A stretch of DNA of 64,000 bases from Azospirillum sp. TSH100 (GCF_004923295.1 NZ_CP039635.1:206501-270500); one strand, 5' to 3'; shown: positions 35,510 to 47,070, numbered from the stretch's first letter. Numbers and translations are program-made. Notes: generated by a model not told the origin, from the sequence alone.

Positions 35510-36445
35510 TCAGTTGCCCATGAACTGCTTGTAGTTGTCCTTGGTGACGAGCTGGAACGGCACCATGACGTTCTTCTCGACCTTCTCGCCCTTGGCCAGC
35601 TTCACCGCGGATTCCAGCGCGCCGCGGCCCTGGCCCCTGGCGTCCTGGAACACGGTGACGGCAAGGTTGCCGTCCTTCATTTCGGCCAGCGCGTCGGCGG
35701 TGGCGTCGATGCCGCCGACCAGAACCTTCTTCGGCGAGATGCCGGCCTGTTGCAGGGCCAGGATGGCGCCGATCGCCATCTCGTCGTTGTTGGCGGCGAC
35801 CGCGTCGATCTTCTCGCCCGACACGATCCAGTTGTTCATCAGGTCAAGCGCCTGGGCGCGCAGGAAATTGGCGGTCTGCTTCTGGACGATCTTCATGCCG
35901 GGATATTTGGCGACCACCTTCTCCACGCCCTTGGTGCGCAGTTCCGCGGCGTTTGTGGCGAGCTCGCCCATCATGATGGCGACATTGCCCTTGTAGTTCA
36001 GTTGCTTGGCCAGCTCCTCGGCCTCCAGCGTGCCCGAGACGTTTTCGTCCGACCCGACGAAGACCACCTTCTCGGGCAGAGTGTCCTCGGCCGGCTTGCG
36101 GTTGACGTAGACCAGCGGAATGCCGGCGGCCGAGATGATCTGGGTCATGCGGCCGGTGGCGGAGCTGTCCGTGGTGTTGATGATGATCGCGTCCACCTTC
36201 TGGGCGACGAAGTTCTGCACCTGGCTCAGCTGGCGGCCGGTATCGCCGCGGGCATCCTCGAACTGGATCTTCACGTCGGGCATCGACTTGGCCTGATCGG
36301 CCATCGCCTGACGCAGCGTGTTGAGGAAATTGTCGTCGAAATAGGCCATCGACACGCCGATGGTGGTGGCGAAGGCTGAGGCCGACATCATGACCACGGC
36401 GGCGGAGCAGGCGGCCAGCACATGCTTCAGGTGGGGACGCTTCAT
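35510..36445 (-). CDS. Sugar (inositol/ribose-type) ABC transporter substrate-binding protein
   Basis: This 311-residue CUT2 periplasmic binding protein has a signal peptide to about residue 26 ([12 protein letters not shown]). It contains [51 protein letters not shown], and [23 protein letters not shown], in the RbsB/IbpA style. GAGGAAA precedes the ATG. It is the last gene of the ATPase-permease-binding protein operon, with a 271-nt leader after the permease that contains small GC-rich hairpins. Neighbouring iol genes make myo-inositol the likely ligand. Confidence 0.93.
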   Translation of the reverse strand: MKRPHLKHVLAACSAAVVMMSASAFATTIGVSMAYFDDNFLNTLRQAMADQAKSMPDVKIQFEDARGDTGRQLSQVQNFVAQKVDAIIINTTDSSATGRMTQIISAAGIPLVYVNRKPAEDTLPEKVVFVGSDENVSGTLEAEELAKQLNYKGNVAIMMGELATNAAELRTKGVEKVVAKYPGMKIVQKQTANFLRAQALDLMNNWIVSGEKIDAVAANNDEMAIGAILALQQAGISPKKVLVGGIDATADALAEMKDGNLAVTVFQDARGQGRGALESAVKLAKGEKVEKNVMVPFQLVTKDNYKQFMGN

Positions 36446-36716
36446 TTGTTTCCTCACTTGGTTGATGGACGGCCCTTGCGGGGGCTCCGCCGGGCAGTCC
36501 TTTATTGGTGGATCGGTTGGAAGGCTCGTTGACTGCATGTCACGGGGATGGTCCGGGCTAAGTCCGGATGCCGGTCCGGTGACGGGGACCGGGCACACAG
36601 GCCCCTTTCCCCATCGGCCCCCACCGACTGGTTCGGGGGCACGATGGCGGGCAAGGAAGCCGTGAATTCTTCAGGAGCGGTGCGCAGGGAACCGGAGAGG
36701 AACGCGGTGGCGGCGA

Positions 36717-37748
36717 TCAGGCCTTCTTCCGGCGACGCATGCGGTACTGGTCGGCGGTCACCGCGGCGACGATGATCACGCCCTTCACGATGTCCTGCAC
36801 ATAGGCGTCGATACCGACGAAGGTGAAGCCGCTGGTCATCACGCCGAGGATCACGGTGCCGATCACCGTGCCGGTGATGCGGCCGACGCCGCCGGTCAGG
36901 GAGGTGCCGCCGATGACCACCGCGGCGATGGCGTCCAGTTCGTAACCCATGCCCATGCCGGCCTGACCGGTGGCGGACCGTGCGGCGGTCATGACGCCGC
37001 CAAGACCGGCCAGCAGCCCGGCGATGCCGTAGACCACGATCAGGTGACGGCCGATGTTGATGCCGGAGACGCGGGCGGCCTGGGCGTTGGCGCCGATGGC
37101 GTAGGTGAACTTGCCGTAGCGGGTGTAGCGCAGCGCCACATGGAAGATCAGCGCGGTGACCAGGAAGACGATCACCGGGGTTGCGCCGGCGCCGATCCAG
37201 GTGAAGCTCTCCGACAGGCGGCTGATCGGCTGACCATGGGTGTAGTAGCGGGCGAGTCCGCGCGCCGTCACCATCATGCCCAGCGTGGCGATGAAGGGCG
37301 GAATTCCGGTCACCGCGACCAGCCCGCCATTCACCACCCCCGCCAGCGCCCCCACCAGCACGCCGGCGATCACCGGCACCACCGCCGGCAGGTCGGTCAG
37401 CATCGGGAAGACGGCGCGGGCATTATCGGAGGTCTGGGCGAGGCTGGCCGCCACCATCGCCGACAGGGCCAGGACCGAGCCGGACGACAGATCGACGCCT
37501 GAGGTGATGATGACCTGGGTGACGCCGATTGCGAGCAACCCGATGATCGACACCTGCAGGACGATGATGACCAGACGCTGCGAGTTGCCGAGGAAGGACT
37601 CCCCGCGGACCATCCAGCCGAGCGCTTCGAACGCGAGGGCGATGGCAACCAGGACGAGGAAGATTCCGGCCTCTACCGGCATCTTGAAGGGGCGGCGGGC
37701 GGGCGTCTCCACCACCCCGCTGCTGTTGACGGATGCGTTCACTTTCAT
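36717..37748 (-). CDS. Sugar (inositol/ribose-type) ABC transporter permease
   Basis: This CUT2/RbsC-type permease is about 343 residues with eight to ten helices. It contains VIITSGVDLSSGSVLALSAMVAASLAQ and YAIGANAQAARVSGINIGRHLIVVYGIAGLLAGLGGVM...GTSLTGGVGRITGTVIG. The ATG at 37748 has GGGAGG only one or two nt upstream, too close. The GTG at 37742 would sit at an ideal distance and may be the true start. It lies in an operon with the ATPase (upstream) and the binding protein (downstream). Confidence 0.92.
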   Translation of the reverse strand: MKVNASVNSSGVVETPARRPFKMPVEAGIFLVLVAIALAFEALGWMVRGESFLGNSQRLVIIVLQVSIIGLLAIGVTQVIITSGVDLSSGSVLALSAMVAASLAQTSDNARAVFPMLTDLPAVVPVIAGVLVGALAGVVNGGLVAVTGIPPFIATLGMMVTARGLARYYTHGQPISRLSESFTWIGAGATPVIVFLVTALIFHVALRYTRYGKFTYAIGANAQAARVSGINIGRHLIVVYGIAGLLAGLGGVMTAARSATGQAGMGMGYELDAIAAVVIGGTSLTGGVGRITGTVIGTVILGVMTSGFTFVGIDAYVQDIVKGVIIVAAVTADQYRMRRRKKA

Positions 37749-37865
37749 TCCTCCCGGTTTTACAGGCCGGATCTTTTGACTGGATTTTGCCAACCTGATT
37801 TCTTCTGGCCGAAGTCCTTTGCAATCCGGCCGGCTTTGATCCGCCGATACTGGCGGAGGAACCGA

Positions 37866-39404
37866 TCAGCCGGACGCAAGGCGCATGATGGTCACCTGAT
37901 CGGCGTCCGCGCGGTCGACGGTGCCGGTCACGCGGCCCTCGTGCATCACCATCACGCGGTCGCTCATGCCAAGGATTTCCGGCAGTTCCGACGAGATCAT
38001 GATGATCGCCATCCCCTGGGCGGCGAGGTCGGAGATCAAGCGGTGGATTTCCGCCTTCGCGCCGACATCGATCCCGCGCGTCGGTTCGTCCAGGATCAGG
38101 ACGCGCGGATGGGTCATCAGCCAGCGGGCGATCAGCACCTTCTGCTGGTTGCCGCCGCTGAGATTTTCGATGCGCTCCTGCAGGTGCGGTGTCTTCACCC
38201 GCAGGGTGTTCTTCATGGTGGTGCAGATGCCGTTCAGGGCCGACTGCGCGACGAAGCCGCCCTGGACATAGCGGTCGGTCAGCGCCGCCAGTTCCATGTT
38301 CTCCAGCACCGACAGCATCAGGAACAGGCCGGTTTCCTTGCGGTCCTCGGTCAGCAGCGCCAGCTTGTGCGCCATCGCCGTCTTTGGGCTGTCGATCCTC
38401 ACCGGCTTGCCGTCGATGCGGATGGTGCCGGCGGTGGCCGGCGTCATGCCGAAGATCGCCTCCGCCACATTGGTGCGGCCGGAGCCGACCAATCCTGCGA
38501 TGCCGAGGATCTCGCCGGCGCGAAGCTCGAAACTGACACCGGAGAACACCCCCTCCAGTTCCAGATTTTCGACCGACAGCACCACCTCGCCGATCTTCGA
38601 TTCGCCCTTCGGGAACATCTGGGTGATTTCCCGGCCGACCATCAGGCTGATCAGCTTGTCGCGCGTCAGGTTGGCCGCCGCATCGGTCAGGATGTGGCGG
38701 CCGTCGCGGAAGATCGAGATGTCGTCGGCGATCTCGAACACCTCGTTCATCTTGTGGGTGATGTAGATGATCGCCTTGCCGCGCGACCGCAGATCCTCGA
38801 CGATGGCGAACAGATGCGCCACCTCGCGGTCGGTCAGGGCCGAAGTCGGCTCGTCCATGATCAGGACGTCGGAGTCGTAGGAGACCGCCTTGGCGATCTC
38901 CACCATCTGGCGGCCGGCGACGGTCAGCTCGCCCACCGGCTGGTCGGGATCGAGGTCGATCTTCAGCCGGCGGAACAGATCGCGGGTGCGGCGGCGCAGT
39001 TCGCCATGGTCGACGAGGCCGAAACGGTTCAGCGGCTCCCGCCGGATCCAGATATTCTCGGCGATGGTCATGAAGGACATCAGGTTCAGCTCCTGATGGA
39101 TCATGGCGATGCCGGCCTCCAGCGCATCCAGCGGCGAGGTCAGACGGCAGGGCTCACCACGCAGCCGGATCATGCCCTGGTCGGGCGTGTAGATGCCGGC
39201 GATGATCTTCATCAGGGTCGATTTGCCGGCACCATTCTCCCCCATCAGGGCATGCACGGTGCCGGGCCGGATCCGCAGGCAGACGCTGTCCAGCGCCACG
39301 ACCCCCGGAAACTCCTTCCGGACGCTGTCGACCTCGAGAAGGTAAGGCGGGGCGTGGGTGGATATGCTGGGCGGCGTCATCATTCCAAGGGCGGTCACGG
39401 CCAC
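37866..39404 (-). CDS. Sugar ABC transporter ATPase with two nucleotide-binding domains
   Basis: This 512-residue RbsA/MglA-type protein has a first domain with Walker [10 protein letters not shown], signature [15 protein letters not shown] and [16 protein letters not shown]. The second domain has a degenerate P-loop [16 protein letters not shown], then [15 protein letters not shown] and [14 protein letters not shown]. The degeneracy is normal in this family. It is the first gene of the importer operon; start codons at 39383 and 39380 are alternatives. IolR-like boxes lie upstream. Confidence 0.94.
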   Translation of the reverse strand: MAVTALGMMTPPSISTHAPPYLLEVDSVRKEFPGVVALDSVCLRIRPGTVHALMGENGAGKSTLMKIIAGIYTPDQGMIRLRGEPCRLTSPLDALEAGIAMIHQELNLMSFMTIAENIWIRREPLNRFGLVDHGELRRRTRDLFRRLKIDLDPDQPVGELTVAGRQMVEIAKAVSYDSDVLIMDEPTSALTDREVAHLFAIVEDLRSRGKAIIYITHKMNEVFEIADDISIFRDGRHILTDAAANLTRDKLISLMVGREITQMFPKGESKIGEVVLSVENLELEGVFSGVSFELRAGEILGIAGLVGSGRTNVAEAIFGMTPATAGTIRIDGKPVRIDSPKTAMAHKLALLTEDRKETGLFLMLSVLENMELAALTDRYVQGGFVAQSALNGICTTMKNTLRVKTPHLQERIENLSGGNQQKVLIARWLMTHPRVLILDEPTRGIDVGAKAEIHRLISDLAAQGMAIIMISSELPEILGMSDRVMVMHEGRVTGTVDRADADQVTIMRLASG

Positions 39405-39503
39405 GGTCCTCTCCCTAAGCGATGGTGGATTTGGTCGCTGGTGGATTCGTTGTTATGAGCCGCCGTAACCGGTCCACAGCGGTACGGCGTGTCGCTCCAC
39501 ATA

Positions 39504-39686
39504 TAGAATATTAATTTCGCTGATTGTTCAAGACAGAATATTCGGTTTATCCGTCGGGCGACGCCAGGCATTTTCCAACCGGCGGATTTTCCGCGGCTTG
39601 TCGCCATTCCGGGGCAATTCCCGGCACCAGAGGCTGGAAAGGCGGAACGGTCCAGGCCATGCTGGACAGTGTAGAATTTTCATTCC
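39504..39686. promoter_or_regulatory. IolR-type boxes upstream of the inositol importer
   Basis: TAGAATTTTCATTCC (39672-39686) fits the family pattern (A/G)GAA-N6-TTCC, which also appears in front of iolR, iolC and iolB. A weaker copy, TAGAATATTAATTTC, lies at 39504-39518. The gene-free stretch 39405-39855 otherwise contains only the iolB terminator (39751-39790). No open frame here looks real. Confidence 0.6.
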
Positions 39687-39750
39687 CGCCGAGATATCGG
39701 CTATGTAACTGATAATCTTTGAAATTAGCAATCATGCACAGGAGCGGAAC

Positions 39751-39790
39751 AACAAACCGGGCGCCGTGCTGGACGGCGCCCGGTTTGTTG
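39751..39790 (-). terminator. Rho-independent terminator of iolB
   Basis: A 15-bp perfect stem (39751-39765 with 39775-39789) has a 9-nt loop. On the reverse strand it ends GGTTTGTTGTTCC. It lies 66 nt after the iolB stop. Confidence 0.8.
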
Positions 39791-39855
39791 AGCGGTGGAT
39801 TGATGGAAGTATCGGGGGAGCGTTTGGCCGGTCGCAGCCCAGCCGCCGCCCCGGA

Positions 39856-40665
39856 TCAGCCCGGCGCCAGCAGCCAGCGGTGTTCCGGCGCGGTGTTGAA
39901 ATGCCATGCGCGGCGAGGGCCCGCCATCACGTTCAGGTAATAGCCGGTATAGCCGTGGGCGGCGCCGACCGGGTGATAGCCGCGCGGAACCATGACGAGG
40001 TCGCCGTTCTCCACCGCCATCGCCTCGTCCAGCGAACGGTCATCGGTGTAGACGCGCTGGAAGGCGAAGCCCTGCGGCGGGTCGATCCGGTGGTAATAGG
40101 TCTCCTCCAGCTGGGTTTCCGCCGTGCCCTCGTCGGCATCGTGCTTGTGCGGCGGATAGCTGGACCAGTTGCCGGCCGGCGTGATGACCTCCACCACCAG
40201 AAGGCTGTCGGCCGGCTGCGAATCGGGCAGGATATCGAAGACATGGCGGGTGTTGCTGCCGCGCCCGCGCACCGAGGCGGCGACATCCTCCGGACGGATC
40301 AACCGCACCGGCAGACCGCCGTTCAGACCGGGCGCGGTGCAGACCGCCAGTTCCAGCGTGGTGGTGGCCCGGACCTGCCACGGCGTGCCCTGCGGCAGAT
40401 AGATCGCGTAGGGCCGCTTGTCCTCAAAAGGCGACATGCGGTCGCCAAGCTCCGCCCATTCCCGATCGCCGGCCATCGCCGCCCCGCGTCCGGCGACGAA
40501 GACCAGGCAGGTCTCACGGCCGGGATCCTCGCCGGAGACGGTCATGCCAGCCTCAAGGCGGTAGAGGTCAAACCCGATGCAGGACCAGCCCGCCGATTCG
40601 GGCGTGACATGGTGCACCCGGCCGGCCGGGTCCGGTGCGTGGTTGCGCAGCAGCAGCTTGCTCAT
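39856..40665 (-). CDS. iolB: 5-deoxy-glucuronate isomerase
   Basis: This 269-residue cupin-fold enzyme has the KduI/IolB pattern. VVEVITPAGNWSSYPPHKHDADEGTAETQLEETYYHRIDPPQGFAFQRVYTDDRSLDEAMAVENGDLVMVPRGYHPVGAAHGYTGYYLNVMAGPRRAW includes the metal-binding His/Glu set (PPHKHD, LEE, YHP). It converts 5-deoxy-glucuronate to 5-dehydro-2-deoxygluconate, between IolD and IolC. The ATG at 40665 has AGAGGG upstream; the longer frame is not conserved. It is transcribed alone, divergent from the porin. Confidence 0.95.
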   Translation of the reverse strand: MSKLLLRNHAPDPAGRVHHVTPESAGWSCIGFDLYRLEAGMTVSGEDPGRETCLVFVAGRGAAMAGDREWAELGDRMSPFEDKRPYAIYLPQGTPWQVRATTTLELAVCTAPGLNGGLPVRLIRPEDVAASVRGRGSNTRHVFDILPDSQPADSLLVVEVITPAGNWSSYPPHKHDADEGTAETQLEETYYHRIDPPQGFAFQRVYTDDRSLDEAMAVENGDLVMVPRGYHPVGAAHGYTGYYLNVMAGPRRAWHFNTAPEHRWLLAPG

Positions 40666-40777
40666 GATCGCCCTCTGTGGTGCCGAATCATCATGCGATG
40701 CGCCTCCGCCCCTGGGAATCGGTGATGGATGCGGACGCGGATGATTGGGTGGATTATACATTCCGCCGCAGGTTAAG

Positions 40778-40793
40778 ATAGAATTTTTTTTCT
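40778..40793. promoter_or_regulatory. IolR-type box in front of iolB
   Basis: ATAGAATTTTTTTTCT keeps the GAA-N6-TTC core (40781-40792). It lies 116 bp upstream of the iolB start. Confidence 0.5.
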
Positions 40794-40890
40794 GTTCTGG
40801 CGGACAAAGAACGTCGCCCCCCGATCCCACCTCATCAAAACGCCCAGAACTGCGGCAAAATTGCCGCTCACGAGCGAAAACTCGGCAGTA

Positions 40891-40953
40891 TGCATATCAA
40901 CATGCAAATTCCCCGTTGTCTGCATGCCGGAACTCATGTTCCATTTGTTCCGG
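40891..40953. promoter_or_regulatory. IolR-type box and dyads upstream of the porin
   Basis: GGAACTCATGTTCC (40929-40942) is an exact GGAA-N6-TTCC palindrome. It is overlapped by a wider dyad CCGGAAC-N13-GTTCCGG (40927-40953). A separate TGCAT-N6-ATGCA dyad is at 40891-40906. The rest of 40666-41122 has no gene. Confidence 0.55.
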
Positions 40954-41122
40954 TTATAGGGGACCGATGCGCCGAACGGTGGGGCGGTGCGGTGGCCTCT
41001 TTACCACTCCCGCCATGACGGCAATCCCAGTAGACCGCGAATGGTCCGTGGCAATGCCAAAAGCCAACACTGTTGGCCGGCGTTGCTCGGCCCCAAGAAA
41101 CACTGTGTCTGGAGGAAATCCA

Positions 41123-42277
41123 ATGTCTCGTTCAGCTCTGCTGCTTGGAGCAGCCACCCTTTCTCTCGCCTTGGTCATGGGGGCCGGTTCGGCCTCGGCC
41201 CAGTCGAAGTTCGACATCACGCTTGGCGGCGACGCCTATTTCGAGGGCGGCTACGTCAACCAGGACCGTGACAGCGGCCTGCGCAACACCGAGTTCCGCA
41301 ACCGCCTGCGCCTGCTGGTGACGCCGAAGGCCAAGGCCGACAACGGGCTGGAATACGGCGCCCGCATCCGCCTGCTGGCGGAGAACGGCACGGGCAACGT
41401 CCGCACCGTCACCAACGACCGCGCCTTCATGTTCGTCAACGGCAGCTTCGGCACTGTGCATCTGGGTGTCGAGAACGGCCCCAGCGACGACAGCGGCGTG
41501 ATCGCCCCGTCCGACTGGGGCACCGGCGGCGTCGACGGCTCCTTCCCGTCCTGGCTCGGCAACAGCGCCGCCAACGCGCCGGTCACCATCGGCAACATCC
41601 GCGCGCTGATCTCCGGCAACAGCGCCACCCGCGCCACCTACTGGACCCCGGAATTCGCCGGCTTCAAGTTCGGCGCCTCCTACCAGCCCTCCTCGGACAG
41701 CAGCAACACCGACATCAACCGCTCCAAGCTGGCGCTGGCCTCCGCCAACCGCACCGGCGCCTACCGCGACGTCTATGAAGTCGGCGGCACCTACACCAAC
41801 ACGCTGGGCGGCGTGGCGGTCAACGGCAGCCTGTTCTATCTCGGCGGCCAGGCCAAGAACTCCACCACCACCCCGGCGGCGAGCTTCGACGATCTGTCCT
41901 CGACCCATGCCGGCCTGACGCTGGCCTATGCCGGCTTCAAGATCGGCGGCAGCTATGCCTGGTCGGGCGACAGCGGCTATGCCAAGTCCAGCGCCACCAT
42001 CGTCAGCCGCGAGAAGCAGGACGTCTGGACCGCCGGCGCCCAGTACACCTTCGGCGCCACCACGCTCGGTGTCGGCTACCTGAACGCCAAGGATGCCGGC
42101 GACCTCACCGTCCGCGGCCGCAGCAAGTTCGAGCTGTTCACCGTCGGCGCCAAGTATGTCGTCGCACCCGGCTTCAGCGTCGCGCCCGAATACAACCACT
42201 TCAAGCTCAGCTCCGACGTCGCCGCAAACAGCGACAAGGGCGACATCTTCATCATCCGCACCGATCTCGCATTCTAA
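41123..42277 (+). CDS. Outer-membrane porin (Gram-negative porin family)
   Basis: This 384-residue general porin has a signal peptide to about residue 26 (GAGSASAQSKFDITLGGDAYFEGGYV). Strong strand alternation includes RNRLRLLVTPKAKADNGLEYGARIRLLAENG, RATYWTPEFAGFKFGASYQP and VAPEYNHFKLSSD, with a terminal FIIRTDLAF ending in Phe, typical of Omp assembly. The ATG at 41123 has GGAGGAAAT upstream. It is divergent from iolB with an IolR-type box between, so it may serve inositol entry. Confidence 0.9.
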   Translation: MSRSALLLGAATLSLALVMGAGSASAQSKFDITLGGDAYFEGGYVNQDRDSGLRNTEFRNRLRLLVTPKAKADNGLEYGARIRLLAENGTGNVRTVTNDRAFMFVNGSFGTVHLGVENGPSDDSGVIAPSDWGTGGVDGSFPSWLGNSAANAPVTIGNIRALISGNSATRATYWTPEFAGFKFGASYQPSSDSSNTDINRSKLALASANRTGAYRDVYEVGGTYTNTLGGVAVNGSLFYLGGQAKNSTTTPAASFDDLSSTHAGLTLAYAGFKIGGSYAWSGDSGYAKSSATIVSREKQDVWTAGAQYTFGATTLGVGYLNAKDAGDLTVRGRSKFELFTVGAKYVVAPGFSVAPEYNHFKLSSDVAANSDKGDIFIIRTDLAF

Positions 42278-42401
42278 GGCCGATCCCTCTTCCGGACTTC
42301 GCGCCGCCGCGGTTTTCTCCATCCTGCCGCGACGGCGTCGAGGAGCGCGATTTCTCTCGCGTGCGTCCGCCTCTGACTTCTCCTGGCAGAGGCCAACTTT
42401 C

Positions 42402-42434
42402 GGCCGGGCGGCAGTTACCGCCCGGCCTTTTCTT
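42402..42434 (+). terminator. Rho-independent terminator of the porin
   Basis: GGCCGGGCGG (42402-42411), loop CAGTTA and CCGCCCGGCC (42418-42427) are followed by TTTTCTTT. The structure overlaps the last codons of the convergent iolR gene (stop 42415). Confidence 0.92.
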
Positions 42435-43260
42435 TGTCGAGACGCTGGCCCAGCGCGACGATCAGGCTGACCGCAAGACACATGGTCGCAGTCAGCGAGC
42501 GGAAGCCCTTCACCTGGGCATCCTCCACCGACAGGGTGACACCGGCCAACGGCAGGATCGGGCTCAGCGTGCCGTCGGTGATGCCAAGCACCGGCACACC
42601 GTTTTCCGCGGCGAAGCGGCAGAGATCGACCGTCTCCTCCGAATAGGGCTTGAAGCTGATCGCCACCAGCAGGTCGCGATCCCCGATGGCCTGCACCTGC
42701 TGGCGAAGCATGCCGCCCATCCCGTCCAGCAGGACCGTCCGTCGCCCCAACCGCCCGAGCGCGTAGCTGAGATAGGCCGCGACCGGGAAGGACCTGCGCT
42801 GGCCCATCACATAGATGTGCTCCGCCTCCTCCAGCAGGTCGATGGCGCCATCCAGATCCTCCGGCGACAATTCCTGGCGCAGATGTTCCAGAGCGTTGAT
42901 GCCGGCCCCGATGAAATGCTCCAGAACGCGCGATCCATCGGTCAGGCCGGCGGCACCGTCGGTCAGCGCGCGGATCCGCTCCTTGTAGTTGGGCATGTTG
43001 TCGGTCAGGCGGGTGCGGAAGACGCGCTGCATCTCCGTGAAGCCTTCGAACCCCAGCGTCTTGGAAAAACGGATCAGCGCCGATGGCTGCACGCCGGCCC
43101 GCTCGGCGATCTGCGCAACGGTTTCCAGCGCCATGTCGTTGGGGTTGGACAGCGCATATTCGGCGATCTGCCGCAGGCGCGGGCTGAGGCTGGCTTGGCG
43201 CTGGGTGATGGCGGCCTGAAGAGCGGCATAGCTCGTCGGCACGTCGGTCTCTTGCTCCAT
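42415..43260 (-). CDS. iolR: RpiR-family transcriptional regulator, inositol catabolism (IolR)
   Basis: This 281-residue protein has an N-terminal RpiR helix-turn-helix (LSPRLRQIAEYALSNPNDMALETVAQIAERAGVQPSALIRFSKTLGFEGFTEMQRVF) and a C-terminal SIS sugar-isomerase-like domain (IYVMGQRRSFPVAAYLSYALGRLG, LLVAISFKPYSEETVDLCRFAAENGVPVLGITD). IolR of rhizobia is of this type and represses iol genes. A shared box lies upstream of this gene and of three other iol transcripts. The start at 43260 lacks a clear ribosome site. It is transcribed separately from the iol operon, behind its terminator. Confidence 0.92.
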   Translation of the reverse strand: MEQETDVPTSYAALQAAITQRQASLSPRLRQIAEYALSNPNDMALETVAQIAERAGVQPSALIRFSKTLGFEGFTEMQRVFRTRLTDNMPNYKERIRALTDGAAGLTDGSRVLEHFIGAGINALEHLRQELSPEDLDGAIDLLEEAEHIYVMGQRRSFPVAAYLSYALGRLGRRTVLLDGMGGMLRQQVQAIGDRDLLVAISFKPYSEETVDLCRFAAENGVPVLGITDGTLSPILPLAGVTLSVEDAQVKGFRSLTATMCLAVSLIVALGQRLDKEKAGR

Positions 43261-43305
43261 GGGCTCGCTTATCGGCTGTCTGTCGGGGAAAGGCTCTTTA
43301 CGGTT

Positions 43306-43320
43306 TAGAATAAATGTTCC
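43306..43320. promoter_or_regulatory. IolR-type box upstream of iolR
   Basis: TAGAATAAATGTTCC fits (A/G)GAA-N6-TTCC. It lies 46 bp before the iolR start and suggests autoregulation. Confidence 0.6.
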
Positions 43321-43350
43321 CACATTCCACGCCAAGCGGGAACTGCCCTG

Positions 43351-43390
43351 AAAAAAAGGGCCGGCCCCGGCTGTTGCGGGACCGGCCTCA
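43351..43390 (-). terminator. Rho-independent terminator of the iolCDEA operon
   Basis: On the reverse strand GGCCGGTCCCG pairs with CGGGGCCGGCC around a short loop and is followed by TTTTTTT. It lies just after the Gfo/Idh/MocA gene and before iolR. Confidence 0.88.
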
Positions 43391-43426
43391 AGGTCGGGCG
43401 ATGTGGGGGGGGAGAGGAGGAGGACG

Positions 43427-44554
43427 TCAGACCTCCGCCACATCGACCCATCGGCGTGCGGCGGAAGAGCGGTGGATCGCCTCGGCGACCCGCTCCAGCT
43501 CGCAGGCGGCACGGAAGTCGGGATAGGCCGGCGCTTTGCCGGCGATGGCCTCGATCAGCGTCTTCACCTCGATGGTCTTGAGGTCGTTGAAGCCCAGCTG
43601 ATGGCCCGGCGCCGGGCAGAAGGCGGCGTAATCGGCGTGTTCCGGTCCGGCAGTGATCAGACGGTAGCCGGAGCGTCCAAGCGCCCCGCCCGCCTGATAC
43701 AGCCACAGCTCGTTGAAGCGCTCCTGGGTGAAGGCGATGGAGCCCTTGGTGCCGACCAGCTCGAAGGCCAGCTGCATCTTGCGCCCCTGGGCGATCCAGC
43801 TGGCGGTGACGGAACCGGTGGCGCCGTTGGCGAATTCGACCAGCGCATGGGCCTGATCGTCCACCCGCACCTCCCGCATCTCGGCCGATCCGGCGGCGGC
43901 CGGGCGACGGTCATGGACGGTGTGCAGCCGGCCGGAGACGGAACGGATGTCGCCGGCCAGATATGTGGCCAGCGACAGGATGTGGCTGCCGATATCGGCC
44001 AGCGCCCCGCCGGCATTGTCGGCCTCGCAGCGCCAGGTGAAGGGCGCCATCGGGTCGGCCATGAAATCCTCGGCATGGATGCCGCGGAAGCCGGTGACCT
44101 CCCCGATCTCGCCGCCGGCCACCAGCTCGCGGGCCAGCGCGATCATCGGATTCTTCAGGTAATTGAAGCCGACCAGCGTCACCACGCCGGTCACCTCCGC
44201 CGCCGCGGCCATGGCGCGGGCATCGGCCAGCGTCGTGGCGAGCGGCTTCTCGCAATAGACATGCTTGCCGGCGGCGATGGCGGCCAGCGCGATCGGCGCA
44301 TGCAGGCGGTTCGGCGTGGTGATGGCGACCACGTCGATCTCCGGATCCTCGACCAGACAGCGCCAGTCGCCGACATGGCGGCGGAAGCCCAGCTTCGACG
44401 CGGCTTCGGCCGCCGTCGCCTCGTCCCGCTCCGCCAGCAGGTCGAGCACCGGTTCGAACGGCAGGTCGAACAGCCCGCCGACGGCACGGAAGGCCTGGGC
44501 ATGGGCCCGCCCCATGAAGCCGCTGCCGACGAGGCCGATGGAAAGCTTTTTCAT
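43427..44554 (-). CDS. Gfo/Idh/MocA-family dehydrogenase (second inositol dehydrogenase candidate)
   Basis: This 375-residue NAD(P)-dependent protein has Rossmann motif GLVGSGFMGRAHAQAF, lysine motif [52 protein letters not shown] and GGALADIGSHILSLATYLAGDI. It differs clearly from the true IolG at 53007. As the last gene of the iolC-iolD-iolE-iolA transcript, it probably oxidises scyllo-inositol, another inositol isomer or an intermediate. GGGGAGG precedes the ATG. Confidence 0.9.
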   Translation of the reverse strand: MKKLSIGLVGSGFMGRAHAQAFRAVGGLFDLPFEPVLDLLAERDEATAAEAASKLGFRRHVGDWRCLVEDPEIDVVAITTPNRLHAPIALAAIAAGKHVYCEKPLATTLADARAMAAAAEVTGVVTLVGFNYLKNPMIALARELVAGGEIGEVTGFRGIHAEDFMADPMAPFTWRCEADNAGGALADIGSHILSLATYLAGDIRSVSGRLHTVHDRRPAAAGSAEMREVRVDDQAHALVEFANGATGSVTASWIAQGRKMQLAFELVGTKGSIAFTQERFNELWLYQAGGALGRSGYRLITAGPEHADYAAFCPAPGHQLGFNDLKTIEVKTLIEAIAGKAPAYPDFRAACELERVAEAIHRSSAARRWVDVAEV

Positions 44555-44615
44555 GCGGGTTCCTCCCCAAGGAGCGGATGGGCGGCACCGGCCTTCCGGC
44601 ACCGCCCCAGCCCGC

Positions 44616-46121
<1,506 letters not shown>

Positions 46122-46129
46122 GTCGATGC

Positions 46130-47020
46130 TCACAGGCCGTATTCTGCGACAAGCGCGCTCAGATGCTGGCGGCCCTTGGTGACGTAGGTCAGCGGGTGGG
46201 CCTTGGCGGGGTCCTGTTCCGCCTCGATCACCAGCCACTGGCCGCGATAGTTCGCCTGCTTCAGCGCCTTCAGGACGCCCGGGAAATCGACGCAGCCGTC
46301 GCCGGGCACGGTGAACACCCCGTCGATGACGGCGTCGAGGAAGCTGCTGTCGCTGGCCTTGGCCCGCTGCAGCACGTCGGCGCGCACATCCTTGCAGTGG
46401 ACGTGGTTGATGCGGTGGCCCCATTTGGCGATGACGTCCAGCGGGTTGCCGCCGGCGAAGGTCAGATGGCCGGTGTCGAGCAGGATGCCGACGCTGTCGC
46501 CGGTGACCTCGGCGAAGAGGTCGATCTCGTCGGGCGTCTCCACCACCGTGCCCATGTGGTAGTGGTAGGCGAGCGGCGTGCCCTGGTCGCGCAGGTAATC
46601 GCCGAACGCCGCCATGCGGCGGCCGAACTCCGCCCACTGGCCGGACTCCAGCTTCGGACGCCGCGACAGCGGCGTGCCGCGGCTGCCATGGACGCAGCCG
46701 GTGGTCTCCGCCACCACCATCACCGGGCAGCCCATCGCCTTCAGCAGGCGCAGGTGCGGCTGCACCGCCTCGATCTCCTCGGTGACGCTGCGTTCCAGCA
46801 GGCCGGCGCTGTACCAGCCTGACACCAGCGACAGGCCGTAGCCGTCGAGGATCGGACGCAGGACGGCGGCATCGCGCGGGAATTTGTTGCCAAGCTCGAA
46901 GCCCTGGAAACCGGCCTCGCGCCCTTCGGTGAGGCACTGCTCCAGCGGCGTCGCACCGCCCAACTCAAGCATATCGTCGTTGCTCCAGGCGATCGGGTTG
47001 ACGCCGAGACGAACGGTCAT
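46130..47020 (-). CDS. iolE: myo-inosose-2 dehydratase
   Basis: This 296-residue TIM-barrel dehydratase has [66 protein letters not shown] and [14 protein letters not shown], with [10 protein letters not shown]. The metal-ligand Glu, Asp and His positions are present. It dehydrates 2-keto-myo-inositol to the diketone used by IolD. It lies 50 nt after iolD. Confidence 0.95.
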   Translation of the reverse strand: MTVRLGVNPIAWSNDDMLELGGATPLEQCLTEGREAGFQGFELGNKFPRDAAVLRPILDGYGLSLVSGWYSAGLLERSVTEEIEAVQPHLRLLKAMGCPVMVVAETTGCVHGSRGTPLSRRPKLESGQWAEFGRRMAAFGDYLRDQGTPLAYHYHMGTVVETPDEIDLFAEVTGDSVGILLDTGHLTFAGGNPLDVIAKWGHRINHVHCKDVRADVLQRAKASDSSFLDAVIDGVFTVPGDGCVDFPGVLKALKQANYRGQWLVIEAEQDPAKAHPLTYVTKGRQHLSALVAEYGL

Positions 47021-47070
47021 GATCGGATGCTCCCAAAACGGAAGGAATTTTCGGATTGGATGAGGAGAGG

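Noticed and set aside
32359..35523. A 1054-codon forward open frame across the chemoreceptor
   Set aside because: It is antisense to a textbook MCP, has Arg/Pro/Gly-rich composition with no domain, and arises from GC-rich codon bias.
36446..36716. Small hairpins between the permease and the binding protein as a riboswitch
   Set aside because: They are only short GC-rich stems without a conserved aptamer pattern. An mRNA-stability role is possible but unsupported.
39534..39545. GAATATTC near 39536 as another IolR box
   Set aside because: The spacing between GAA and TTC is 2 nt, not 6.
46122..46937. Possible iolA extension giving a 773-residue fusion
   Set aside because: The added part is iolE read out of frame. 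The family start is at 46121 or 46133.
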